This document shows, in pieces, positions 41,069-52,080 of a DNA stretch of 64,000 nucleotides. Every line of letters starts with the position of its first letter. The first letter of the stretch is position 1. Below the pieces are notes generated by a model. The model was not told where the DNA came from. It saw nothing but the letters and a program-made list of their open reading frames with translations, and did no database searches. This DNA comes from Salvator merianae (taxonomy: Eukaryota; Chordata; Lepidosauria; Squamata; Teiidae): assembly GCA_003586115.2 (NCBI GenBank), contig QVOM02000053.1:8454032-8518031 (forward strand), read 5' to 3'. The position numbers were made by a program, and so were the translations under genes.

Positions 41069-41639
41069 AACTATTGTGTGGACTATCCTGTGCTGCGGTG
41101 GGACAGAATAGGCAACCATCCCAAGGTGGGCTGGGCTGCCAGTGTTGCAGACGGCCCACCCTGGCACAGTTTTGGAGGCTGGGGAAAAAAGGCCCCTATC
41201 CTTCGGATTTGCTGTCTGGGACCTTTGCAGCCAGGTGCCCGGAAGTGGTGCACTTCTGATAGTGCTTCCAGGTTCCTGGCCGAAAGAGCAATGGCTTTGC
41301 TATACCGACCCATGGCTGTGGGCTATCCAGACGCTGACTGAGGCCTAGGGGCTCCAGGGAAGAATGCTTGTGGACTGCTTGTAAGCAGTTTGGAATTGGA
41401 GCAGGATATGCCCCCATTTTCATGCAGTATCCTGCTCCCAAACTCTGTCTGGTGTGGGTGGAATGGTTGAACAGTGGACTTGCCTTCTGCTACGTTGCTC
41501 CATTTCTGCACTGTGGTATAGACAAAGCTACTTGACAGATCCTTTGGGCTGCTCTACCAGCCTAGTGCAGAAAGAGTCAAAGAGACCACTTGGGTGGAAT
41601 GCAGAAGACCTATGAGAACTTAGATGGTGCCTATTTCAA
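41069..41639. other. Gene-free GC-richer stretch
   Basis: Several overlapping open frames on both strands reflect composition. A GGCC-rich inverted patch (TTTCTGCACTGTGG near 41510 and CCTAGTGCAGAAAG near 41560) resembles family C termini and may be a MITE remnant. Confidence 0.4.
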
Positions 41640-41929
41640 TAGCAAACATTTACCAAATCTGCCGCTTTCTACAGGAATGTGGCACAGCTGTGCAGCTGCA
41701 GTTGTGCTGCATCATGCAGTATTCACACCCAGAAAAGGGTGCAAATGCTGTGTACCGGGAGCAGTCCGGCTGCTCTCAGGGCAGCCGTGGAGCACAATTT
41801 TGTGCTCCGTAGCTACTAGTGATCTGGAGCAGCTGTAGCCTGCTTCCTATTGTGAGGGCCTCTGCGCAGTGCGGGTGCACTTCACGAGAGACTGTGCAGA
41901 CGCCCACTGGTGAAAAGTGCAAAAAGGCC
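41640..41929. mobile_element. DNA element family B, copy 3 (reverse)
   Basis: Reverse-complemented, it starts GGCCTTTTTGCACTTTTCAC and contains CAGAGGCCCTCACAATAGG, GGACTGCTCCCGGTACACAG and GGGTGTGAATACTGCATGAT, matching 28591-29035 in order. It is truncated at its inner end. Confidence 0.75.
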
Positions 41930-42884
41930 CTAAGTGTAGGGCCACATAAAATAAAGGCAAGGACTTCAGGTTGTTCACCTCTGATTTAGAGACTAAGCTG
42001 TGCCTGATTTCACTGAAATCAATTCGTCTGTATACAAATGCTGAACGTCAACTATGGTCAAAGCCAGCTGTGGATTGCAGAAAGGCATGCTAATAATTGA
42101 CAAACGTCTTTCACTTCCGACATAACTATGGAGAGAAGATGTTTGTGAGCTGTTTCAGGTGGAATGCTGAAGTTGTAATTCTGCATTGGTTCTTAGGCAG
42201 GCTGGCCACAGAAGTCGCCAAACCCATTAACCTAGCTATAGAAAAAACTGGGAAAAAACCACAGGTGTCTCTGATAGGCAAATTGTCTACAGCTGTTGGT
42301 AATCCTGCCTAAGTGTACCTGATGTTTGGGAGATTTTCTACAGCTTTTGGCAACCCTGTTTAGGCTGCTGGCTTGTGCTCCCTGCACAAAGGTAAGTCAG
42401 CAAACTTATAACTGGTTTGGGTGCTTTTGGGATTTTTATGTGCTAAATGGCTTGTTGGGAATTTGGGCCCAACCACTTTGCCTCAAATTACTGAGCTCCA
42501 ACAGTACTTAATTGTGCTGAATCACTTTCAAACATATCCCTCCAGTTGATGGGCAGCTTCATATGAACCCTGGCTTTAATCAACCATCTGAGAAAAGCTA
42601 CGCAAAACTGTAGAGGGAGAAACACAACTCTAGAAGTATATTAAGATCTATGTGCATGTAGGACATTAGCACTGTAGACAAGGCATGTTGGGAATATACT
42701 TCCAAATATTTCAAGTATTGTTGACCTTTGTTATATATTACTGGGTTTCATAGAGGATGATTTGCATAGATTTAGTATTAGACTGTAAATAAATATATAG
42801 GACAGTTTGTATTTTTCCTTAAGATGCAACATTGCAAGCCAGATATTAAATTATAACCTATCAGACAAAGCAAGAGAATCTCAA
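41930..42884. other. Gene-free stretch
   Basis: A small internal duplication (TCTACAGCTGTTGGTAATCC near 42288 and TCTACAGCTTTTGGCAACCC near 42337) is seen. No gene or repeat class is assigned. Confidence 0.35.
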
Positions 42885-42893
42885 CCGTGTGTA

Positions 42894-42976
<83 letters not shown>
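42885..42976. repeat. (GT)n-(AT)n microsatellite
   Basis: GTGTATGTGTGTGTATATG leads into mixed TATG and a run of about 19 AT units (42938-42976). It makes the Tyr-Ile open frames on the plus strand, which are not genes. Confidence 0.95.
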
Positions 42977-42979
<3 letters not shown>

Positions 42980-43918
42980 ATTCTGTAGGGAAGACATCTC
43001 TGCTACTGAAAAGTGTATGCATTAGTTGCCTGATTCATGTGGTGACAGGTGGCATATCCAAATGTGTTATGGATCTCCTAGGGATAAAAACAACATAGCA
43101 AAATCATCACCTTGGGATCCTTGTTGAGTGAATATTTTACACACATACTCCTTTTATATTTATATAATAATTTAGGGTTATGACAATTTTTTAGCAGTGT
43201 TGGCAGTTTTTCTTTTTTATAATGGTATTATATTTGTGAGCCTATTAAGCGCATATGGGCTAAACTACAGAAAAAAGTATTTTTCATAATTCCTCTGGGT
43301 GCCTGTAGCAAAAGAAACCATATTGGTTGGGGGGAAAAATGTTAATAAAAGGTCAAGCAGAACTTTCCAGTGTTTATCATGATATCTGCAGCTATTTGGA
43401 GCTTTCTGGAATGGTGTGTTCGAAGGAGATTTATGGAGATAGGTAGATAGGATACTATTCTTCATGTACTTTGTTAGGACATGTTGGAGAAAATATGTTC
43501 AGACCTACTTGAGGTGGTGGGGAAAGAAAAACGCTATTGTATTTGGGCAGCAAGGGTACAATTGCTTTATACTTTGGGAAACCCTGGACAGGTGATGGTA
43601 TATTTTTGCATGGATACGATCATGAACTATTCCTTGATCAGTCACTGATTTATGGGAATTAGTGCAACAGTGAGACCCTGTTGTTCTTGAGACAAAATGG
43701 AGGTGAAGGGTGTGCTCCAGAAGTCCTGAACTGGCCATTTTATGTGATGCATATCATTGCTGACAGCGGATAAACACATGGACTTCAGAGCTAGCAAGAA
43801 CGTCAGGAGACTTGTGATACTTGTAGGCAGGGTCTCCGGCTTTCCATCTGTAATGGAATTTTACTATAATGCAAAATCTTTGGGGATATAAGATGGAGCA
43901 GCAGTGCTCAAACTGTGG
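42977..43918. other. Gene-free stretch
   Basis: No recognised gene, repeat family or regulatory site. Confidence 0.35.
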
Positions 43919-44020
43919 CTCTCCAGATGTCCTTGAACTGGAACTCCCACTATTCCTTGCTATATTTGGATTGGTTGGGGCTGACGGAAGTTCTAGTTCA
44001 GGAACATCTGCAGGGCCCAA
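43919..44020. mobile_element. Small foldback element
   Basis: CTCTCCAGATGTCCTTGAAC with TGGAACTCCCAC at left and GGAAGTTCTAGTTCAGGAAC with ATCTGCAGGGC at right are inverted. This is a frequent sauropsid repeat shape (actacaactccc type). A related remnant is at 33715-33830 and fragments occur at 30245 and 38735. Confidence 0.65.
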
Positions 44021-46010
44021 GGTCTAGGGAGATAAATGAAATTGGACTCAGTCAGCCCTAATCAGCATGGACAAGGGTCATAGGAGTGTAATGTAGAAGC
44101 AACTGGAAAGTTACAGATTCCCCATTCTTTTGTATAGTGCCCAAATACATTTTAAAATAATAGTGTGTTCTAGGAAGGGGCACTCAATGCTTGGCCCTCT
44201 AGATGCTGATAAACTCTGTGAAGATGAGTCGGACTTTTCTCATCTCTACTGCTGAGGTTGGGAACGGACAAACTCCAAAATGTTAAAAGGCAGATAAAAG
44301 TCAGAAAACCAGTTGCTATACTTGCTTTCCTTTGCAACTGATACCCATGAAAATCTGGACAGTAAAGACGAATTTTTCGTTAGTAATAGTGCTATCATCA
44401 GAAATACTATATCGGATCTAGTAGAATTTTTAGAAAGATAGCACTGCTATATTTTGATCTGTTGTAATACCAGATCTGATGTTAGCCTGTCCTTTCATTT
44501 TTTGTAATTTTTATTAACACTTTGAAGCCTTTACTTGATATTGAAGTCTGTATGAAATATGCATGCATAAGGCTGCATTCGGACAGAATCAAAACCCCGT
44601 AATTATTTTGAAATTGTACCTGATTTGCCAGACATGATCATGGTGTTCCCAATATAGTCCAGGAATATAAACCCGATTTATCAGGTTATCGTTATTCCAA
44701 TAAAATTAACAATCATAGCATAATGTCCTGTTCTCTAATTACTGCACAGGAAGTACAGCAAGAGTTCCACCTGAGCTGTTACTATCTGGAAATATGTCAT
44801 GTGATACTATTGCTCACCTGTATGGTGTGACAGGAGGTTTGGGTCATATGCTAAGAAAATCTTGCAGCTGTAATGTCACTTCGCTGCTGTGGCAAATGCT
44901 AAAACATGGAGTATCGATCTAATGTCTAGACAATGTATGATAATTCCAGATGTGCTTTATCCCGGTAAATCGATAAATTGTGGAATAAATAAGTGTGGTC
45001 TGGAGGTGGCCTACGATGGAAAGTCACCCCTCCCATACACACATAACATACTCTTTTAAGTTAAGTGTTGTATGTTTGGAGTGTGTAAGGTTTTGCAGCT
45101 TTTCATTAGCATCTATACCAACCAGTCGGATTCATTCATACATACACACACGTACAGCCTCTAAATAGAAATGTGTTTTTCCCCCTGTGCAGAAGTGTAG
45201 ATAAAGGCTATTTTCTTGAAATTGATCCAAGCTGGCTCCACAGCAGCCGACGCAGGAGCATCCAAAGTAGCTATAACAGCAGGAAATTCACTTTTCATTG
45301 CCATTTTGCAGTATCCCATGTGAGAAAGGTGGAAAATAGTGCAGGCAAACTACAGGAAATCTATATCAAATTTTCTCAGGGATCCATCTTGCTGTTTAGC
45401 TATTTTTTTTTCCTGTGGCATCATATTTGTACTAATGGAGTAATAAATAAATAAATAAACAAATGATGAACATTTGTTCAACAAATTTACAGATGGTGTC
45501 ACAGCAAGTTAATCAGGACTTAATAACAAACATCTAGCAATTACTTTTGAATTTGTCTAGGTATTGTTCTTTTTTATTATTATTTTATTAAAAAAAGGGA
45601 CTGTTGTGCTGTTGGCAGTTGAGGATATTGACTAAAATTTTTAGCTAGTACCTGACCCCTTTCCTGTTGTGACTGTTTTATGAATCCTGAGGCATCTCCT
45701 TGGAAACATGTTAGCAATACCTGTTCCTAAGTCAGAGCTGGAATTTTAGGGTGAAATCTGTACGCATATCATCAGCTGGATTTCTCAAAATGCAGTTTAT
45801 TCTGTTCTTTATGGCTACCAGCTGAGTCTGTGAAAGGACTATATAGGCTGCATTTGTTTGAACTGGAGTAGCAGACTATAGCCTTCCATATGTGGTTTAT
45901 TTATTTATTTAAACATTTCCTTTTTATTTTAAAAAGAGAAAATTCCAGAGAAGTTCAGAAAACAGATACAAAACAATGACACGTTTACTCATAAATAGAT
46001 AAACCTTAGA
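44021..46010. other. Gene-free stretch
   Basis: Bases 44565-45015 may be one more non-autonomous element (GGCTGCATTCGGACAG at left, GTCTGGAGGTGGCC at right), but the ends pair poorly. (AAAT)n-like text at 45441-45462 and 45895-45915 suggests LINE or SINE tails. Confidence 0.35.
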
Positions 46011-46011
46011 A

Positions 46012-46190
46012 AGATCGTTGGTGTAGCTGGTAGATTGTTGAGTTAGGATCTAGGAAGGCCTGAGTTTAAATCCCTGCTGGGCCATAGAAGCTTGCCGGGT
46101 AGGCTACCTCATGGGGTTATTGTGAGGATAATAACACACACCACTTTGGGAAAAAGATAGAATACAAATGGCACAAATAAAAATAAAAAC
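46012..46190 (+). mobile_element. Sauria-type SINE
   Basis: The order is GTTGGTGTAGCTGGTAGATT (tRNA-like head), GGCCTGAGTTTAAATCCCTG (B-box region), GCCATAGAAGCTTGCCGGGT, ACCTCATGGGGTTATTGTGA, and a CACTTTGGGAAAAAGATAGA tail. This is the well-known squamate Sauria SINE layout, lightly decayed. It is the strongest lineage marker in the window. Confidence 0.85.
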
Positions 46191-47169
46191 AATTATCCAA
46201 GTTGTGCACTTCAGTTTATAACGGAGAAAATTTATACATCTGTACAAATGAGGTTCAAAAGTACATTGTACTAGGAAATAATGCTTGCATAAATATGATA
46301 TTGGTCAAAAAACCAATATGCACAAAAATCCAAACACAGCATTTTTTTTTAAAAAAAAAATGAAATAAATCAAACTGAAGTTTTTAAGTTAGAAAAGTAA
46401 GAAACTTAAAAGAAGTGTAAAGCAACAGATTTATTCCTAGGTACATCCTAAAAGACCAGAATAAAAGAGCGGTGTCTTTTCAAGCTATATGAACCGAAAG
46501 GAAGGAAAAGGAAAAGAAAAAACCCATTCCTGATTTGCATTATGTTTTAGAGTCTTGGGTCTTTTCTGCCTAGACGTGAACGTGTTTGATTTGCATAAAA
46601 AACTCCCCAACCTCGGATGATGATCCTGTTCGCAGGAATAAAAATTATTCATGTGAGGAGGGACAGCAGGATAGGGACCCTTCTTTGATGGTGACATAAA
46701 TAACCTTCTCCCCACCTTCTCTCGCCCTTTTTGGTATTTATACCGGGGAACAATCTAAAAACGATGCGAAGCTATTTCGTGAGTTTATTGCTTTTCAGTG
46801 ATTGCACATTGATTCCGACTGTAGCCTGCCATTTGCAGCCAAGGAGTGTTTGGCAACTACGCTTTAAGCTTAGTAGGTGGCTGGTACTAGGAGAAGTGAT
46901 TGCAACATCAAGAAGGCCTTGTCAGGTTGTAATAGCGTTATTGCTGGGTGGGTTTGGAAGGGGAGAGAGTGGAGGAGGAAGGAAGGAAAAGCATAAGGCC
47001 GCTGAAACTTTTTTCTTCCAGTCTGCTATTTGATCTTTCCTTTGTGGCACTCGTGTGATCGAATTGTGTCCTATTGCACCCATTTAGTTTCCCCAAGAAC
47101 TTTTATTTCACATGCATAATCCCTGGTTAATTACGCTTAATTCATGTGGATCTTTTCCCACTTAGGGAA
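46191..47169. other. Gene-free stretch
   Basis: A T/A low-complexity run lies at 46342-46360. No gene is recognised. Bases 46740-46870 look unique. Confidence 0.35.
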
Positions 47170-47400
47170 ATACCATTCTTAGAATATAAGAGCATAAGAG
47201 GAGCCCTGCTGGATCAGGCCACACCCATCTGGTCCAGCAGCGTGTCTCACACAGTGGCCCACCAATTGCTTCTGAGCATTCCCAAGCAGAACATAAAGGC
47301 AGAAGCTTCACCTGCTCTCGACTTCCTGCGAATGGTCATTAGAGGCATTCTGCAACCTGGAGGTGATACCTGAGCATTCATTCTAGTGGACATTGATACA
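47170..47400 (-). mobile_element. Family E LINE 3' fragment, first of a tandem pair
   Basis: AAGAGGAGCCCTGCTGGATC, CACACAGTGGCCCACCAATT and GACTTCCTGCGAATGGTCAT match the 39058 copy in order. It ends at the GAGTTTAAA junction with the next copy. Confidence 0.8.
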
Positions 47401-47407
47401 TCTATCC

Positions 47408-47602
47408 TCATGAGTTTAAAAACATAAAAGGAGCTCAGCTGGATCAGTCCACAGCCCATCTAGTCCAGGAACCTGTTTCACACAGTGGCCCACCCATTCC
47501 TTCTGGGCATCCTCAAGCAGAAGACAAGGCAAAACCTTCATCTGCTCTCAACTTCCTGCAAATGTCCTTTAGAAGCATTCTGCCTGTGCTCGTATCAACC
47601 AC
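47408..47602 (-). mobile_element. Family E LINE 3' fragment, second of a tandem pair
   Basis: It restarts at the same family terminus (AAAAGGAGCTCAGCTGGATC) and runs through CACACAGTGGCCCACCCATT to CAAATGTCCTTTAGAAGCAT. It has the same orientation as the preceding copy. Confidence 0.8.
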
Positions 47603-50057
47603 CAAGTTTGTAGGTTTTTTGCCGCCTCAGAACTGTTTCTTTTGTTATCTCCCCTGATCCTTGTATAATCTGGTTTTGCAAAACACAATTTTGCTTAAAC
47701 TCAATAAGTAAAACGCCCTTGCTTGGTGATGTCAGGATTCATAACATGGTTTTGTTCTACATGCTGATTTGGGGGAACCAGTCCACTGGGTTAAATGAGA
47801 GAATGGATGCATAGATCAGCAGAGACCAGTAAAATGAGGGTGGTTGGGTCAGCTGCGATGGGATAAAGCCATTTCCTGGCCGAGGTCCAAGTGCTGACTG
47901 CAAAGCTGAGCTCAGCCTTCAAAGCCGGCGCCAGACCTTTATCAGGGGCAAGCCGACTTCCGGTGCTACTTGTGGCAGTGCTTCCTAGTGTGCTGCTGAA
48001 AAAGGCCCCCCATGTAATTGCTAGTCCACTTGTAGACTTCACTGTCAAGGTCTGCTGGTACTATTTTGACACTCTATCGAGGCCTCTCTTTTCATTCAGT
48101 GTAGACAAAGCATGCTAGGAGGGCGTGGGGCTTCTGCTATCCCATACCTGAGTGGAAAGCAGATCTCTGGACCCCTTCCTAGCAGGGGCTGGGGGGGGGG
48201 GATGCTGAAAGGACTCTAGCCTGCGTCATCTCAGCATTGGATTGTATACCCAGCAACTTACTGTTTATTTGTCATCTTTTGTTTTGTTTTTTCTCATGCA
48301 ACAAGCTGTCAGATGTTTGATCTGATGCTGATGTCATTCAGCAGTGCTGTTACTGTGCCAGTGCTTTAAAGAAAATTCTGGGACTCCAGGGTGCTCTTAA
48401 CAGGGTGATTTTTGCAGAAAGGGTCCAGAGAAGCCCTATGTTGCGTTGTGTTGCTGGGATGCTGGACTGATGCTGACACTAGATCCGTATCTTGGACATC
48501 CCTGAGGTTGCATCCACATACATAAAGAAAAGCAACTGAAAAGCGGCTTAGAGGTGAAGCCATGTGGACACTAGTGTTCCCATCCCGCTTCTAATCCATG
48601 TTGAAGGCCAGAAAATGCATTTGGGAAATGGATTTTCTGACCTTTAATGTTGATTAAGGGACTAGTATTCAGAAGCTACCATCTCTAAGCTTCATTTGAG
48701 CTGTATTTTTTCCTTTTTATTGTGTGTGTTGAGAATCTACTATCCATCAGGCTCAGTTAGCATGATCAGTAGCCAGAGAAGGCAGAACCTGAACTTCAGT
48801 GCTACCTAAAAGACTACTGGTCCTTTTCTGTGACAGGGAAACCATAGTAGAAATGTCATCCAGAGTGACTGGACAGCTATTTCACTATGCCATGAGTTTG
48901 CACGCCAGCTCTGTTTTGAGTTGGAGGAAGAGGAATTTGAAATCAAAAAGGGAAATATCACACAGAATGCACAAAGATCCCTAAATTTCACATGACATTA
49001 GACAGTAAATCTAATATGATCAAAGGCATTTTTAAATTCTTCTCTGATGTTCTCAGTCAGATTGTTCTGTTCTTGTAAAGAATAAATGCCTTCAGAGCTT
49101 CTGCTTTGTCTAAATTTTCATTATCTACAGGCATTTAAAGTCAATATGTCAGTATGAAATTCCAGGTTCTATGTTCCAAAATTCTGTGCTTGGGAACTGG
49201 AATTGCTCCTCACGTTTTTACATGAAAATAAAAAAAATCTATCTGTAACGACCAAGTTAATCTATGGTCAGAGTTTTACCTGGTCTTCAGACCTGGGTTC
49301 AAGGAGAACCAATAATACCTAGAATATTTATCATTCCACATGCTGTCAGTGAGATTATGGGATTCATTCATACAAGTACACCACATGTTCTCTGTGCTTC
49401 ATAATTTCCTCCCTGGTGATCAATTTCCCATATAACAAACCAGCTTTAGTGCACGTGACTGTGGTGGAGGTGACTGTCAGAAGGAGAACCCTATCTGTGT
49501 TGGGCTGTATTACACATGCAAGCGATCACATGACGTTAGGGTCATTACATGATAGGTATGCATATAGGAAGCTACCCACCTGGAGGGAAATCAAGCAATG
49601 TAGTGAGCTAGGACTTAACTGATTGGCAACTGAGGTTGTACATTTACGCTGTTAAAAAGCTTTGCCTTTGTCATTATCTGCTTACAAATGCAACCAAAGC
49701 AATCTATTTTGGAGGCTCCATCTCATGTAGAAGTGTTAGCCCATATGCCCACTGGTGGTCTCTCTTCTGGTACAGGGAAGCCTGCTCTGTACTGGAATAA
49801 GGAATCTGTCCCAAGCTGGGCTGGATTGCTTCTGGAATGGAACATGTTCAGATGGCCTCTTCCACATCAGCCCTCCAATGCCTGTGCAATGGGGCAATCT
49901 GAACTTTGGATTCGAAATAGGAGGAAACTTTTAGGACATCTGATGGATGTTATTATTCATATTTTGGAGTGATTTATGATGTGGAACTTTGCAGCTACAT
50001 AAGGTGAAATCAACAGAAACAATGGTAGTATGTACGCTTTCACAGCCGGTTTCAATC
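47603..50057. other. Gene-free stretch
   Basis: A G-run lies at 48191-48200. Bases 48508-48670 resemble 29416-29560 (shared AAAGCAACTGAAAAGCGGCT-like text). No coding exon is supported. Confidence 0.4.
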
Positions 50058-50305
50058 TCATTTGTAGCAGTGTTTGGGCTGTTGTGCTGTGTTCCGTAGT
50101 TCTTCGGAGAACCTAAGCTTTGGGACATAGCTACAATGTCCATCTTCAGAGGACTTGACTTCTGGAAGAGTCAAAAACAACTGACTCTTTTGTTTTTGAC
50201 TCTTCCAGAAGTCAAACCCTCTGAAGATGGACATCATAGCTTAGGTTCTCCAAAGAACTATGGAACATGGCACAACAGCCCAGAAACTGCTACAAATGAA
50301 AACAA
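50058..50305. mobile_element. Long inverted repeat, possible Penelope-like terminal repeats
   Basis: Two arms of about 115 bp face each other around a 12-nt centre (50176-50187). The left arm starts TCATTTGTAGCAGTGTTTGG and the right arm ends AGAAACTGCTACAAATGA. The arms differ by substitutions and by a deletion of about 15 nt in the right one. On the minus strand the left arm reads CTGAAGATGGACATTGTAGC then TATGTCCCAAAGCTTAGG, with a hammerhead-like core. Confidence 0.7.
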
Positions 50306-50814
50306 CAGAAACAAGTTTTCCCCTGTGGGTAAGTGAAACTCAATCAACCCCTACATTTTTCTTCCCAGATACTGTAAGAGATGACTATAACAAGAACTGG
50401 ATGAGGAGGCATTTTAACATAAGATACATTTTCTTTTCTTATTATGTGACCACAAACGTAACATGTAATTATTATCTTTGGTCCAGCTTTTCCTAGTGCT
50501 TAATAAAAGTTCATTATTTTTTCAGTGTTCTTGCTCACACCATTTTCCAACATTCATCTAACAGCAGGTCTTTGACTGGGCAGCAAGAAATACTCTTGAC
50601 CACAAGAATGGTGAATAAATGAGTAGCTTAGGTAGCTGCATAACCTAAGGAATTACGGAAGTTATGGTCTAATACTTCTGCATGGCACTGAGTTTGGTAA
50701 CCCTGGGATATAGATGGTGGATTTCTCTCTTGGAAGAGTTGTAAGAAGGCGAGTAAGTGCTGAGTAATCCTTTCAACCCTGAAAAATTATGCAATTTACA
50801 GACAGTTAAAGTTG

Positions 50815-50998
50815 GCTGTGGGAGTGTCTGTAGCTCACACAAAATCAGAGGGTCGCCACCAGTTTGATCTTCAGCCTCTCCCCAGAAGTAGGCAACGACA
50901 AACCACTGCATAGAGAAAACTGCATAGAGGTGTCCCACAGAGTCAAGGAGGGGTTCAGTCACGACTCAGTGTTACCCAACAACAAGAGCAACAAGAGT
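50815..50998 (+). mobile_element. SINE with BovB-like tail
   Basis: AGTAGGCAACGACAAACCAC, GAGAAAACTGCATAGAGGTG and CAGTCACGACTCAGTG with an AACAACAAGAGCAACAAG tail form the usual 3' part shared with BovB/RTE LINEs. The head is degenerate (GTGTCTGTAGCTCACAC). Confidence 0.75.
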
Positions 50999-52080
50999 TA
51001 TCTGTATGCTGTTTGCTCTTCATTTCTGCACCCAAACCATATTGGCTGAAATCTGCGAGGATTCTAGTGCCCTGCTTGAAATAGAAAAAAATGTACTACA
51101 TGGCCACAGTTTTCAAAAAATACACCCATACTTCCATTTTCACAAAATCCCACCCTGTCCTGATGTGTGTTCACTGAGTCCTAAATGCATGGCGTGGGTA
51201 CTATTAGAAACAGTGATTCTCTTCTCTGCTCTGATTGCAGCTTGAAGTGTATTTTTTTCTCTTTTGCATCTCCCTAAGTCAGCACACTGTGTTCATGTTT
51301 CTAGGGTATATTTGCTTCAGTACAGGAATTTTGAAAGAGTTTTTTTTGTTTTTCCTTTTGCTGTCTGCCTTGGCAGTTCTGTAATCTAGCAGATGCTGCT
51401 TCCAACGAATCGAAGCATGTTAAATAGTCTGCTCATCTTTTTTATCAGATTGCAAAAACTCTTTAGCTGGGAAAACCCAGGCCTGCTTCCTTTCTTTCTC
51501 GGTTTGCTTTAGGGTAGGGGAAAAAAAATGATGCTAAATATGCAGCGATAGTTTATATAAAGCAATTTAAGAGCAGTGTAACAGCATTACAATAGGAGGG
51601 CGGGGGAGAACCTGGAAACCCATCCGGCTTGCAACGCTTGCTTTCACCTGTTGGTGGGAGTAGAGGCACGTGTAGTCAGATATTGATAAACTTAAATGAG
51701 GCCAGAGTTGACCTTTGTCAGGCAGAATAGCCTTTCATTTATCACTGATCACAAGAGTGGAATGAACATATTTACTTGTGTTTTACTTTCCACTTATAAT
51801 ATCCAGTGGCATGGGAGGAAAATGAAAACAATTGTTCATATGGGAAATTTATGTGCTTCATCTGGCTACATGCTTTCCACAGTTGTACTGGTGCCGCTTA
51901 GGAACTGGTATTGCATTTTACATCTTGAGGCTACACAGAAGTTGCTTTTCTGCCTGTTCTGAAAAATCTCTAACAAGTGTTGTCGAGCTGTGGTTTTTGG
52001 ACTACACGGTACTAGTGTGTTGGTTTGAACTGCAGGCATTTGCTGCTACTGTGGTTGGTTCTGTGCGATCGGAGAGCTAA
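50999..52080. other. Gene-free stretch
   Basis: No recognised gene or repeat; an A-run occurs at 51521-51529. Confidence 0.35.
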
